DNA of 64,000 bases from Candidatus Gastranaerophilales bacterium (GCA_905234865.1 CAJOJE010000012.1:1-64000); one strand, 5' to 3'; counted from the stretch's first letter, positions 7,009 to 15,857 are shown. The notes: generated by a model not told the origin, from the sequence alone. Numbers and translations: made by a program.

Positions 7009-8466
7009 TTAATTTTTTAACAGATAATTGATTAAACTTCTGAGCATAACGGCAGTTGCGCCTTTTTGAAACTCTTTATACGGTTTATCGATATAGGCGG
7101 TTCCCGCAATATCAATATGGAGCCATTTTTTTGATTTGGTAAAGTTTTGGAGAAATCTGCCCGCAACGCTTGAGCCCGCATATCTTGAACCTGTGTTTTT
7201 CATATCTGCGATATCGGATTTTAAATTTTCCTGCATATCTTCATAAATCGGAAGCTGCCAAACTTTTTCGCCCGTTTCGTTTGCGGATTTTTTGAATTCT
7301 TCGATTTGTTCCTGATTATTACCCATAATTCCCGTTATATTGTTTCCTAAAGCAACAATAACGGCACCCGTCAGAGTTGCTATATCAATCACTTCATCAG
7401 GATTGATTTCATCCGCATAAGTTAAAACATCCGCAAGAGTAAGCCTTCCTTCGGCATCCGTATTATCTACTTCAATTGTTTTTTTTGATTTTGAAATTAA
7501 TACATCACCCACTTTATAACTTGAACCCGACGGCATATTTTCGCACAATGCGGACATACAATGAAGTTCAATATCAGGCTTTAATTGCGCAATTGCTCTT
7601 ATTACCCCTAAGACCGTCGCACATCCCGTCATATCGGTTTTCATGGTAAGCATTGAGCTTGCAGGCTTAATATCAAGACCTCCGGAATCAAACGTAATAC
7701 CTTTTCCTATAAGCGCAATTTTTTTCTTTGGATTTTTTCCTTTATAAACTATGTGTATAAATTTTGGCTCTTGAATACTTCCTTGTCCTACGGCAAGAAA
7801 AGCATTGAAATTCATTTTTTTCAGTTCTTCCCTGTCATAAACTTTGATTTCAAGATTTAATTCTTCCGCCATATCTTTTGCAATTTCGGCAACTTTGGAA
7901 GGAGTCATAACTTCGGCGGATTCAAAAACCAAATCTTTGGTAAAATCCATTGAAGAATTTACGATGTTTGAAATATTTTCGCCGTCTTGAATTAAAATAT
8001 CGTTATAATTAATAATAATTTCAAGAGTTTTAATTAAATCCTGTTTTTTTGTTTTGTATTTATCAAATTTATAGTTTCCCATATTTACGCCGATTGAAGT
8101 CGTTGCAAACAATCTTTTTTTATCAAATTCAACATCAACAAGTTCAATTGCCGCAGTATCGATTGTATCAGATTTGACAAGGGAAGATACTTTTGATGCC
8201 GTTTCTCTTAATTTATCAAGAGTAAATTCCTCTTTTTTACCAAGCCCTAAGGCAATAATTTTTTCTCCCGAAGAAATGGGAAAAACCATGGAAGATAAAA
8301 ATTTACGGTCAAAATTTTTCATGACATTATCAAGAATGACATTTGAAAACTTTTTATTTATTTCGTTTTGTACGGGAGATAATCCATCCTCATTTTCAAA
8401 AAACATAAGAAAAATATTTTTTGAAACCGCACTGTCTATGGTTTTCATGGTGGTATACATTTTCAT
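7009..8466 (-). CDS. pepA: Leucyl aminopeptidase (M17 family)
   Basis: 485 residues, the usual length for PepA. The C-terminal catalytic domain holds the two-metal site: Lys255 and Asp260 (IGKGITFDSGG), Asp278, and the signature NTDAEGRL with Asp337, Glu339 and Arg341. The enzyme removes N-terminal residues, preferably Leu, from peptides in the cytosol as a hexamer. The N-terminal domain is more divergent. The start is uncertain by two codons: the first ATG is only 3 nt from AAGGAG and the third codon (ATG at 8460) has better 9-nt spacing. It follows trmFO by 34 bp in the same direction and probably shares its transcript. An added DNA-binding role, as for E. coli PepA, cannot be judged. Confidence 0.95.
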   Translation of the reverse strand: MKMYTTMKTIDSAVSKNIFLMFFENEDGLSPVQNEINKKFSNVILDNVMKNFDRKFLSSMVFPISSGEKIIALGLGKKEEFTLDKLRETASKVSSLVKSDTIDTAAIELVDVEFDKKRLFATTSIGVNMGNYKFDKYKTKKQDLIKTLEIIINYNDILIQDGENISNIVNSSMDFTKDLVFESAEVMTPSKVAEIAKDMAEELNLEIKVYDREELKKMNFNAFLAVGQGSIQEPKFIHIVYKGKNPKKKIALIGKGITFDSGGLDIKPASSMLTMKTDMTGCATVLGVIRAIAQLKPDIELHCMSALCENMPSGSSYKVGDVLISKSKKTIEVDNTDAEGRLTLADVLTYADEINPDEVIDIATLTGAVIVALGNNITGIMGNNQEQIEEFKKSANETGEKVWQLPIYEDMQENLKSDIADMKNTGSRYAGSSVAGRFLQNFTKSKKWLHIDIAGTAYIDKPYKEFQKGATAVMLRSLINYLLKN

Positions 8467-8500
8467 TAACTCCTTTTATTGCTTAAATCCGTCAGATTGT

Positions 8501-9826
8501 TTATATCACATTTTTTATATCTTGAATACAACTGATTGAGCGATTTGAAAGCAGGGTATTTTTTAAAGTTTTATCTTTTTTAACTTTTTTATCCGCTTCA
8601 ATATCATCAACTATACCCCAATTGGAATTTACGGGTTGGAAATTTTTATGGTCAGAGTATGTTATATAAGATGTCAAAGCACCGAGCATTGTAGTTGAAG
8701 GAAGTTCAATAAGCGGAAGATTTTTTATAAATCTTAAAATATTTATTCCTGCAAGAAGCCCCGTTGCAATACTTTCCGTATAACCTTCAACACCTGTTAT
8801 TTGTCCTGCAAAAAACAGTTTTTCGTTATTTTTTGTATTCAGGGTTTTATTTAAAATTTTAGGACTGTTTATAAAACTGTTTGCATGCATTACTCCGTAA
8901 CGAATGATTTCGGCGTTTTCAAGCCCCGGAATTGACTGAATCATTCTTTTTTGTTCGCCCCATTTTAAATTGGTTTGAAAACCGACTAAATTATACAAAT
9001 TTGCTTCTTTGTCGTCCTGTCTTAATTGGACAACCGCATAAAACTGCTGTTTTTTAAATTCCGTCGGTGTTCTTTTATCAAAAAGTCCGACCGGTTTCAT
9101 AGGGCCAAATCTTAACGTATCTATTCCTCTCTTTGCCATAACTTCAACAGGCATACAGCCTTCAAAGTATTTAGCTTCAAAATCCTTTAATTCGATTGTT
9201 TCAGCCGTTGTTAAAATTTGATAAAAATTTTCGTATTCTTCTTTTGTCATAGGGCAGTTTATAAAATCAGCTTCCCCTTTGTCCCAACGGGAAGCAAAAA
9301 ATGCTTTATCAAAATTTATGGAGTCTTTTTTTACGATAGGCGCTATCGCATCAAAAAATTTGAAATTTTCGCTTCCGGTTTCTTGAATAATTGCTTTTGA
9401 AAAATCTTCGCTCGTCAATGGTCCCGTTGCAATGAGGGTTATCTCATCTTTCGGAATTGACAAAACTTCTTCCTCGATATATTCAATATTGGGATTATTT
9501 TTAATTAAATCCGTAATTTTTTTTGAAAAACCCACTCTGTCAATTGATAAGGAAGCTCCGGAAGGGACTTTTTCAATAAACGCTTCTTTGATTAAAGTTG
9601 AACCCAAAAGACGAATTTCTTCTTTCAAAAGCCCTGAAGCAGAAGTCAGGGCAATCGCTCCGAGTGAATTTGAACATACAAACTCGGCGCAATAAGAAGT
9701 TTTATGCGCTCCCGTTGTTTTTTTCGGGCGCATTTCAAAGAGTTTTACTTTTATTCCGTTATTTGCAAGATATAATGCGGCTTCGGAGCCTGCAAGTCCT
9801 GCTCCTATAATATTTACTTTTTCCAT
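8501..9826 (-). CDS. trmFO: Methylenetetrahydrofolate-tRNA-(uracil-5-)-methyltransferase
   Basis: 441 residues. TrmFO makes ribothymidine at position 54 of tRNA using methylene-tetrahydrofolate and reduced FAD. Evidence: the N-terminal dinucleotide-binding loop GAGLAGSEAA (residues 8-17), the family block EMRPKKTTGAHKT, the conserved Cys51 in FVCSNSLG, and FEGCMPVEVMAKRG with the second conserved Cys. This enzyme replaces SAM-dependent TrmA in many Firmicutes and cyanobacteria-related lineages. It leads the transcript with pepA. Its start codon is only 29 bp from the divergent rlmN start and no Shine-Dalgarno sequence precedes it, so the promoter must lie inside rlmN or the mRNA is leaderless. 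Confidence 0.96.
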   Translation of the reverse strand: MEKVNIIGAGLAGSEAALYLANNGIKVKLFEMRPKKTTGAHKTSYCAEFVCSNSLGAIALTSASGLLKEEIRLLGSTLIKEAFIEKVPSGASLSIDRVGFSKKITDLIKNNPNIEYIEEEVLSIPKDEITLIATGPLTSEDFSKAIIQETGSENFKFFDAIAPIVKKDSINFDKAFFASRWDKGEADFINCPMTKEEYENFYQILTTAETIELKDFEAKYFEGCMPVEVMAKRGIDTLRFGPMKPVGLFDKRTPTEFKKQQFYAVVQLRQDDKEANLYNLVGFQTNLKWGEQKRMIQSIPGLENAEIIRYGVMHANSFINSPKILNKTLNTKNNEKLFFAGQITGVEGYTESIATGLLAGINILRFIKNLPLIELPSTTMLGALTSYITYSDHKNFQPVNSNWGIVDDIEADKKVKKDKTLKNTLLSNRSISCIQDIKNVI

Positions 9827-9855
9827 AATTCCATTTTATGTTAAAATTTTTAATT

Positions 9856-10884
9856 ATGAAAGAAAAAATTGTTTTAACAAAATTAACCGATGAAGAATTA
9901 AGTGAATTTTTATCCGATAAAGATGACAGAAAATTCGCCAAAGACCAGCTTTTGTCCTGGATATACAATAAATCCGCAAAAGATTTTGATTCAATGACAA
10001 ATATAAAAAAAGATTTAAGAGAAAAATTAAAACAGACAGCCGTTATAACGGATATTAAAATTAAAACAAAACAAATAAGTAAAGACGGCACAATAAAATA
10101 TCTTCTCGAATATAACGACGGGAACGTTGCGGAATGTGTTTTGATGAGGTTTGATAACAGGGGAAATTTAAGCGCCTGTGTAAGTTCTCAAGTAGGATGC
10201 CCCATGGGGTGCAAATTTTGCGCAACGGGAAAAAGAGGATTTATCAGAAATCTTCTTCCTTACGAAATAGTTGAACAAATTTTAGCAATTCAAAAAGATA
10301 CGGGCTTAAAAGTTACAAACGTTGTCTTTATGGGGCAGGGAGAGCCGTTTTACAATTTTGAAAACGTATATAAAGCAATAGAAATTATTAATTCAAAATT
10401 ACAAATCGGAATACGAAGAATAACCGTTTCAACATCGGGAATTATTCCAAAAATTAAAGAAATAGCGGAAAAGGAATTAATTCCGACACTTGCGATTTCG
10501 CTTCACAGCGCAAAATCCGACATACGAAAAGAAATTATGCCGATTGAAAGTAAATATAATCTTGATGAACTAAAAAAGGCTCTTAAATTTTATACCGATA
10601 AAACGGGAAAAAGAATTACGCTGGAGTATATTTTAATCGGAGGTTTAACCGATACGAAAGAAATGGCAGTTTTATTATCTCAATATATGAAAGATTTAAA
10701 ATGCAACGTCAATTTAATTCCTTATAATCCCGTTTGTGATACCGAATATAAAAAACCAAACAAAAAAGATATTATGCTTTTTAAATATATTTTGGAATCA
10801 TCGGGCAAAAAAGTTACGATACGACTTGAAAGAGGCGCAGATATCGATGCGGCATGCGGACAACTCGCAGGAAAGGAAAAATAA
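9856..10884 (+). CDS. rlmN: Dual-specificity 23S rRNA/tRNA adenine C2-methyltransferase
   Basis: 342 residues from the chosen ATG; six in-frame codons upstream (ATG at 9838) are less like the family N-terminus MKE...L..LT..EL. It is a radical-SAM enzyme with the C-x3-C-x2-C cluster motif CPMGCKFC (Cys115, 119, 122), conserved Cys94 and the C-terminal Cys334 (DAACGQLAG) needed for the protein-methyl intermediate. It methylates A2503 of 23S rRNA and A37 of some tRNAs. The MGQGEPFYNFENV and LIGGLTD blocks support RlmN. Its stop codon is followed directly by the last base of the convergent CDF gene, with no terminator between. No ribosome-binding site is apparent. Confidence 0.95.
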   Translation: MKEKIVLTKLTDEELSEFLSDKDDRKFAKDQLLSWIYNKSAKDFDSMTNIKKDLREKLKQTAVITDIKIKTKQISKDGTIKYLLEYNDGNVAECVLMRFDNRGNLSACVSSQVGCPMGCKFCATGKRGFIRNLLPYEIVEQILAIQKDTGLKVTNVVFMGQGEPFYNFENVYKAIEIINSKLQIGIRRITVSTSGIIPKIKEIAEKELIPTLAISLHSAKSDIRKEIMPIESKYNLDELKKALKFYTDKTGKRITLEYILIGGLTDTKEMAVLLSQYMKDLKCNVNLIPYNPVCDTEYKKPNKKDIMLFKYILESSGKKVTIRLERGADIDAACGQLAGKEK

Positions 10885-11766
10885 TCAGCTTCCGTAGGGT
10901 TCGCTGTGGATAATAACGTTTGTATGGTTTAATTCTTTTTCAAGCCTTGTTTCTATTTTATCGCAAAGAGTATGGGTTTTTGCAAGAGTAGTATCGGGAC
11001 ACAAATAAATTACAAGAACTATATTTTTTGTACTTCCCGATTTTGAAGTTTTTATCCTTTTAACACCCAATAATCCCTCTTTTTTGTATTCTTCCAAAAC
11101 ACTTTGAATAACTTCGAGATTTTCTTCGGGTAAACTGACGTCAAGAAGATTTGAAGTGCTTTTAACAAACAGAGAAAATCCCGTTTTTAAAATCATGGAA
11201 CCGGTTATTATTGCAATGAGAGGGTCTAAAATATAAAAGCCCGTATATTTAACCGCCAATATACCGAAAAACACTCCCAAAGAAGAATAAACGTCGCTTA
11301 AAATATGGAAACCGTCCCCGATAAGAGCGCTTGAATCGGTTTTTTCACCTATCCTTGTGACATAAATACCGACAATAAAATTTATTATGATAGAAAAAAT
11401 AATGGCATAAAGTGCTATATCTGCGGAAAATTCATGGTTATGCCCTTTTGTTATAATGTTTTTAAAAGCGACAAATATAATAAAAAAAGCACTTACTATA
11501 ACAAGACATGCTTCAATAAATCCCGCCAAATCCTCAAATTTTCCATGACCGAATTGGTGCTCAAAATCTGCAGGTTTTTCCGATTCAACAACGGAATAAA
11601 AAGCAATTAAAGAAGCAAGACAATCACCAAAAGAGTGCATACCTTCCGATAAAAGGCTGATAGAACCCGTTAAAATTCCTGTCAAAACTTTAAGAGCGGT
11701 CAAAAAACCGTTTGAAAAAAGGGAAATTGCACCTGTTACTTTTTTGCTTGATAAATTTAATTCCAT
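10885..11766 (-). CDS. Cation diffusion facilitator (CDF) family metal transporter
   Basis: 293 residues from the preferred start. Six membrane segments are followed by a cytosolic C-terminal domain of about 85 residues (after DVSLPEENLEVIQSVL). Metal-site motifs are HSFGD in helix 2 and HILSD in helix 5, the H-x3-D pair typical of Zn/Mn/Fe efflux carriers that exchange metal for protons; the DFEHQFGHGKFED loop is also standard. Which metal is carried cannot be read. A TATACT -10 box lies between the first possible Met (11784) and Met 11766, which argues for the later start and a very short leader. Convergent with rlmN with zero bases between the stops. Confidence 0.9.
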   Translation of the reverse strand: MELNLSSKKVTGAISLFSNGFLTALKVLTGILTGSISLLSEGMHSFGDCLASLIAFYSVVESEKPADFEHQFGHGKFEDLAGFIEACLVIVSAFFIIFVAFKNIITKGHNHEFSADIALYAIIFSIIINFIVGIYVTRIGEKTDSSALIGDGFHILSDVYSSLGVFFGILAVKYTGFYILDPLIAIITGSMILKTGFSLFVKSTSNLLDVSLPEENLEVIQSVLEEYKKEGLLGVKRIKTSKSGSTKNIVLVIYLCPDTTLAKTHTLCDKIETRLEKELNHTNVIIHSEPYGS

Positions 11767-11863
11767 ACTGTTAAAGTATACCATATTTTTGCATATTGTT
11801 TTAAAATAGAAGTTAGGAATTTTTATTCAAATTAGTATAAATTAATTCAGTAAGGAGTAAATT

Positions 11864-12613
11864 TTGTCTAAACAGCCCGTATCCGAAATTTTTTATAACA
11901 ACGTTTATGTAATGCCTTTATGGGTAAAACAGGTATTTTATCTTAAAACAAGGGACAGATTAAGAGTTGAGCTTGCAGAATTTATGGATGTTATGCTTGA
12001 AGACAATTTAATGCAATATTATGTTCCAAAACTGACCGGACAAGGCTTATCCGAATTTTCATCTTCGGCAAATACACTCCCGAAAGAGTTTCACTCGTTC
12101 ATTGAACATTGTACTCAAGAACATGACCTTTTTGAAATAACGCTTTCCAATTATTGGACTTTTGCGCAAACCTGTTTTGTCTTTGTGCGCTCTGTTGAAT
12201 TAGGGTTTATCGAACTTCCGAAAAATGACAGAATTTATGCCTTGGCACAATTTTTGGCAGGAAGAATAAGAACGGGCGAAATTTTGAGAAAACTCGGAAA
12301 AATAGATATAAAACAACTTGATGACGTTTTAAGAATACAAAAAGACCGAATTGCAGCGGGCAGACAGGTTAAAATTGCGGAATTAATGATACAATTGGGT
12401 TTAATTATCGAAAAGGACATAAAAATTCTACTCGCCTTTAAAGAAGATGCAAAAAGGCGCTTTACAATGGGCGTAGGCTTATCGCTTGTTAACAGCGAAA
12501 ATCAGGAAACCAATCAAACCGTTTTAAGCGGGCTCCAAAAAGAAATTAAAAGGCTTGATGAAGAAAACAGAATTTTAAAAGGAAGATTAAGAAAACTTTT
12601 AAATATTAATTAA
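11864..12613 (+). CDS. Stand-alone GspE/PilB N-terminal (MshEN-like) domain protein
   Basis: 249 residues, starting at TTG with AAGGAG 6 nt upstream. The first 130 residues are unrecognised and rich in aromatic residues. Residues about 138-205 hold two successive helical units of the kind GEILRKLGKIDIKQLDDVLR and AELMIQLGLIIEKDIKILLA, which resemble the paired helical motif at the N-terminus of type IV pilus and type II secretion ATPases (MshEN/GSPII_E_N). Some of those domains bind cyclic-di-GMP. The C-terminus is a short leucine-zipper-like coil (about 222-246). No ATPase domain follows. It is probably a regulator or adaptor of the pilin systems in this genome; this is inferred. The next gene follows after 15 bp. 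Confidence 0.7.
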   Translation: MSKQPVSEIFYNNVYVMPLWVKQVFYLKTRDRLRVELAEFMDVMLEDNLMQYYVPKLTGQGLSEFSSSANTLPKEFHSFIEHCTQEHDLFEITLSNYWTFAQTCFVFVRSVELGFIELPKNDRIYALAQFLAGRIRTGEILRKLGKIDIKQLDDVLRIQKDRIAAGRQVKIAELMIQLGLIIEKDIKILLAFKEDAKRRFTMGVGLSLVNSENQETNQTVLSGLQKEIKRLDEENRILKGRLRKLLNIN

Positions 12614-12628
12614 TAAGGACATACTATT

Positions 12629-13570
12629 TTGAACATACCTCCTTTTATGGACTATAAACCGCTTCTGACATCATTTAGGTCAGATTACCCCGACAATACG
12701 TTTTATGCAATATTCGGAATTTACGATAAAAACGGATTAATTAAAGGCAACGGCACGTTTCAAGACGGCTTTTTTTGGTTGAGAAGCCTTTTTAAACCCG
12801 TTCAGGCATTATTGATAAATAAAAATATAAGAGATTATTTTAATTTTACGGAAAAAGAACTTGCAATTATGCAATCTTCCCATGCCGGAGAAGAATATCA
12901 TATAGAACTTATTAAATCAATTTTAAATAAAATAAAATTAAGAGAAGAACATTTATTATGTCCTGAAATTGCTCCGTTAAACACTTCAAAATTCAAAGGG
13001 AAATCAAGGCTTCATAATAATTGTTCGGGCAAACACTGCATGATACTTTCATACTGCATTTATCACAATTTGGATATAACAGACTACATTAACGTTAATC
13101 ACCCCGCACAAATAAAAATAAGAGAAAATTTAATAAAATTATCCGAAACAAAAGATTTGATTTTAAGCACAGACGGTTGTTTAATGCCGATTTACGGAAT
13201 GAAACTTAACAATATTGCAAAAATGTTTTTAAATTTATATAAAGAAAATTCTTTTTTAACCGAAGCGTATAAAAATAACCCCCGAATTATCGGCGGAAGG
13301 GACGATTTTTCACTCAGAACCGATACAAAAATTATGCTGCTTGATAAAAATTTAATTTCAAAAGTGGGAGCGGGCGGCTTTATTTACGTTTATAATATCT
13401 TAACCGAACAAATTTTAATTTTAAAAACGGCGCAAAATAATAATCCCGAAAGGGAAATTTTAACTCTTGAAATTTTATACAGATTAAATTGGCTCAAAGA
13501 AAGATTTTATAAAAACGAAATAACGCTTGAAAACAATAAAAAAATCGGCGAGTACAGGTTTAATTTTTAA
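12629..13570 (+). CDS. Asparaginase II family (AnsA-type) protein
   Basis: 313 residues, TTG start with AAGGA 9 nt upstream. It matches the Rhizobium-type L-asparaginase II family: a WLRSLFKPVQAL segment near residue 50, SSHAGEEYH near 90, HNNCSGKH near 133 and the STDGCLMPIYG block near 183. These enzymes hydrolyse asparagine to aspartate and ammonia in the cytosol. The Ser/Thr/Lys/Cys residues of these motifs form the proposed active site. The match is distant, so substrate is not certain. The gene shares a transcript with the MshEN-like gene and ends 1 bp before the convergent small exported-protein gene. Confidence 0.8.
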   Translation: MNIPPFMDYKPLLTSFRSDYPDNTFYAIFGIYDKNGLIKGNGTFQDGFFWLRSLFKPVQALLINKNIRDYFNFTEKELAIMQSSHAGEEYHIELIKSILNKIKLREEHLLCPEIAPLNTSKFKGKSRLHNNCSGKHCMILSYCIYHNLDITDYINVNHPAQIKIRENLIKLSETKDLILSTDGCLMPIYGMKLNNIAKMFLNLYKENSFLTEAYKNNPRIIGGRDDFSLRTDTKIMLLDKNLISKVGAGGFIYVYNILTEQILILKTAQNNNPEREILTLEILYRLNWLKERFYKNEITLENNKKIGEYRFNF

Positions 13571-13571
13571 T

Positions 13572-14129
13572 CTATCCGTCATTATCATAAACATCATACA
13601 TTCTTCTTTTATGTTCCGACCAACCGTAATAAATATCAGGCGCATAGAGCTTTAACAGTCCGTCTATGAGCCCTAAATTATCTTCATTTTCATTTGTGGG
13701 CGTTGAATCGTTTTGTATTCTTTTCGGAGAAAAATGCTGTCTTAAAGAAGGGGGAATACTTGTTCCCGCAAGCATTTTTCTTTGACTTGCAAGTTTTAAC
13801 CTGTTCATTCTGTCTTGAAGGTTTGAATATTCCCAAGTTCTTTTTAAAAGATACTGCTCAAGTTTTGCAACTCTGTATTTTGGTTCGTCATAATCGTAAA
13901 TTTTCCCAAAATGTCTTTGTTCCATAACTTCAAGGTCATGGTTGTTCTTTTTTGTTAAATTAACTTCTTTTGGTGTCGGAACGGCATTTTTTATATCGCT
14001 TTCGGTTATATAAAAATCTTCCTGAGAATTAACTATATTTGCAAAAGAAAAAATTTGAGAAAATAAAAAACACAGAAAAACAGGGCAAAGCACCCCAAAA
14101 AATTGTTTTTTGCTTAACATAAGTAACAT
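13572..14129 (-). CDS. Exported hypothetical protein with coiled segment
   Basis: 185 residues. The N-terminus has Lys residues followed by a hydrophobic core and SFA-N (about residues 28-31), a plausible type I signal peptide. The mature part contains MEQRHFGKIYDYDEPKYRVAKLEQYLLKR (written here only to show the E-x3-FG-x-x-Y plus R-x2-KLE pattern, residues about 68-96). This resembles an FG-x2-Y / R-x2-LE repeat seen in exported proteins of cyanobacteria-related lineages. A helical R/L-rich stretch and a disordered acidic linker follow. It has no cysteine pairs or catalytic motif. The function is unknown; a periplasmic or cell-envelope role is likely from the signal peptide. Confidence 0.65.
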   Translation of the reverse strand: MLLMLSKKQFFGVLCPVFLCFLFSQIFSFANIVNSQEDFYITESDIKNAVPTPKEVNLTKKNNHDLEVMEQRHFGKIYDYDEPKYRVAKLEQYLLKRTWEYSNLQDRMNRLKLASQRKMLAGTSIPPSLRQHFSPKRIQNDSTPTNENEDNLGLIDGLLKLYAPDIYYGWSEHKRRMYDVYDNDG

Positions 14130-14177
14130 TTCCCGCTTGTGATAAACTTAATTTAAACTTTTTTGAGGATGAATTTT

Positions 14178-14252
14178 ATGGATAACAAGAGGGTTTTAAG
14201 AGTTTATATTAATTTTTGTAAAAATAGTAGAATTTTTTTTAAAGTTTTTTGA
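14178..14252 (+). CDS. Possible small protein of 24 residues
   Basis: ATG at 14178 with GAGG 9 nt upstream, ending at TGA 14250-14252. The product MDNKRVLRVYINFCKNSRIF... is basic and then hydrophobic. It lies ahead of the HExxH gene at 14296 and upstream of its possible promoter. Short frames like this occur by chance often in AT-rich DNA; the ribosome-binding site is the only support. Confidence 0.2.
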   Translation: MDNKRVLRVYINFCKNSRIFFKVF

Positions 14253-14271
14253 TAATTTGCCGTTATACTAA

Positions 14272-14291
14272 ACAAAGTTGGCGGACTTTGT
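14272..14291 (+). promoter_or_regulatory. Perfect hairpin at the translation start of the HExxH protein gene
   Basis: ACAAAGT (14272-14278), loop TTGGCGG minus one base, ACTTTGT (14285-14291); the stem is 7 bp and the loop holds the only purine-rich candidate ribosome-binding bases (GGCGG). The ATG follows 4 nt later at 14296. A TATACT box at 14264-14269 is close upstream. The structure could limit ribosome access. Confidence 0.4.
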
Positions 14292-14295
14292 GTAG

Positions 14296-14874
14296 ATGAA
14301 AAAGATTTTATCGTTAATTATTTTTATAGTTACGATTTTCCTCACAACCACTCTCGGGATTGCTGGGGATTATTCAAACATCTCCAAAAACTCGGAAATT
14401 ACCGCCGCATTAAACGCACTTGAGAGCATAGGAAAAACGGACGTTATAGCGATTTTAAACGGAAATAATTCAACGGGTCAGCCGATAAGAATTTTATTCA
14501 GAGATATGACAATATACGGAGCAAAGGACTGCGAAGCGGTTACAACACGAACGCAAGACGGCAAAAAACTTATCATCTATATTAACGCAGAACATAAAGG
14601 AGCGCCGACGGAAGCAATTGCCTGTTTAATAGCACATGAAAGCCAACACCACACTATGACAAATACAAGAGCGGAAGAAACAAGAGCATGGCTTAAAGAG
14701 GTTTCAACCTGGAACGCTTTTGTAAGACGGGACAGATCTGTTGCACTCGTCAAGCATCCGCTTGTTAAAAGAGAAAATTACATTGCAAAACTAAACGCAA
14801 GAGATAACGGGGCAGGTAATGAAATAAGAAAAATAGTTGCCCAAAATCCCGTATATGCAAGATTAGAAAATTAA
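14296..14874 (+). CDS. Exported protein with HExxH zinc-protease-like motif
   Basis: 192 residues. A clear signal peptide (MKKILSLIIFIVTIFLTTTLGIAG, about 24 residues, shown only in part here) directs export. The motif IACLIAHESQHH has HESQH at residues 114-118, the zinc-binding HExxH pattern, and two Glu at 127-128 (AEETRAW) could supply the third ligand as in gluzincins. This suggests a small secreted or periplasmic metallopeptidase, but no family was recognised and substrate is unknown. The fold N-terminal to the motif is alpha/beta-like. Start: ATG at 14296 right after a perfect hairpin, with no standard Shine-Dalgarno sequence. The gene appears to stand alone. Confidence 0.7.
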   Translation: MKKILSLIIFIVTIFLTTTLGIAGDYSNISKNSEITAALNALESIGKTDVIAILNGNNSTGQPIRILFRDMTIYGAKDCEAVTTRTQDGKKLIIYINAEHKGAPTEAIACLIAHESQHHTMTNTRAEETRAWLKEVSTWNAFVRRDRSVALVKHPLVKRENYIAKLNARDNGAGNEIRKIVAQNPVYARLEN

Positions 14875-15053
14875 TACTCAAAATTCGCCGATACGCTTTA
14901 AATAAATCCCCGTTTACTTATAAACGTAAACAATCAAAATCGAATAAATGCAAATTATGCCGTATGCCTTATTATGAACAATTAAACCGCTAAAGCATGC
15001 AAAAGATTAATGCGCCTTATTTTATGTTTTAAAAAAGACATAAAATATTCGAA

Positions 15054-15857
15054 TTAATCCGCTTCAATAATTTTTGTCGTTACGGAATAAGAGCCGTCAT
15101 TATTTTTAAATATTTTTAATTGTTCGTATTCGCCGTTCAATGCAAGAGAAGCAACGCTTATGTGTTTAATTCCCGCTTGTTCGATAACATTTTCAAAATG
15201 ATAATGTCCCGATACAACCGCAAGAACATTATTGTGTTTTTGAAGTTCGGCTAAATACATTTCAGGCTTATAAGGAGTTTTATCGATATCTTCTTTTGGG
15301 GGAACAATCGGAAAGTGTTGGAAAATAATTGCTTTTTTATCGGAGAATTTTGTCAAAGTTTTATTCAAAAATTCAAGCTCGGACGTTCTATAATTTCCCC
15401 TAAACGTCGGTACGGTTTCGTTTACGCCATACATAAAAATAAAAATTAAATCATCATGCTTAATATACGAAGGCGCTTTTTTTACTTTATTTTTTGAAAA
15501 TTTATTAACAATTCTATAATACTCTTTTTGGTCCAATCCGCCTTTTTTTCCGATATCACGATTACCCGCAACTACATACACCGGTTTTTTTATTTTATTG
15601 ATTGCTTTTGCAAAAAGTGCAACGTTCAACCTGTTTGGAGAATTAACGTTATCTCCGAGAAAAATAACACAGTTGCTCGAATCTTTATTCACTTGCGAAA
15701 TTGTTTGAAGTAATCGCAACGTAGCGGGAGTTGCCGCTTGTTCATCTTTCTTGTTAATTGAAACATGACTGTCTGCAATAACGGTTATAACTTCGCTATT
15801 TGCAAAAACGGGTAAATTGAAACAAAAAACCAAAAGAGTTAATAATATTTTTTTCAT
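15054..15857 (-). CDS. Exported calcineurin-like metallophosphoesterase
   Basis: 267 residues with a signal peptide (about 19 residues, ending VFA-N). The two-metal phosphoesterase motifs appear in order: D-S-H (IADSHVS, residues 28-30), GDN (LGDNV, near 69), GNRD (near 97), H in IFQHFP (near 195) and GHYH (near 225). Such enzymes hydrolyse phosphate esters; the signal peptide puts it in the periplasm or envelope. One residue is unusual: the third motif is normally GNH[D/E], and its His, the proposed general acid, is Arg here. The other metal ligands are in place. No linked substrate gene exists; neighbours are unrelated. Confidence 0.85.
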   Translation of the reverse strand: MKKILLTLLVFCFNLPVFANSEVITVIADSHVSINKKDEQAATPATLRLLQTISQVNKDSSNCVIFLGDNVNSPNRLNVALFAKAINKIKKPVYVVAGNRDIGKKGGLDQKEYYRIVNKFSKNKVKKAPSYIKHDDLIFIFMYGVNETVPTFRGNYRTSELEFLNKTLTKFSDKKAIIFQHFPIVPPKEDIDKTPYKPEMYLAELQKHNNVLAVVSGHYHFENVIEQAGIKHISVASLALNGEYEQLKIFKNNDGSYSVTTKIIEAD

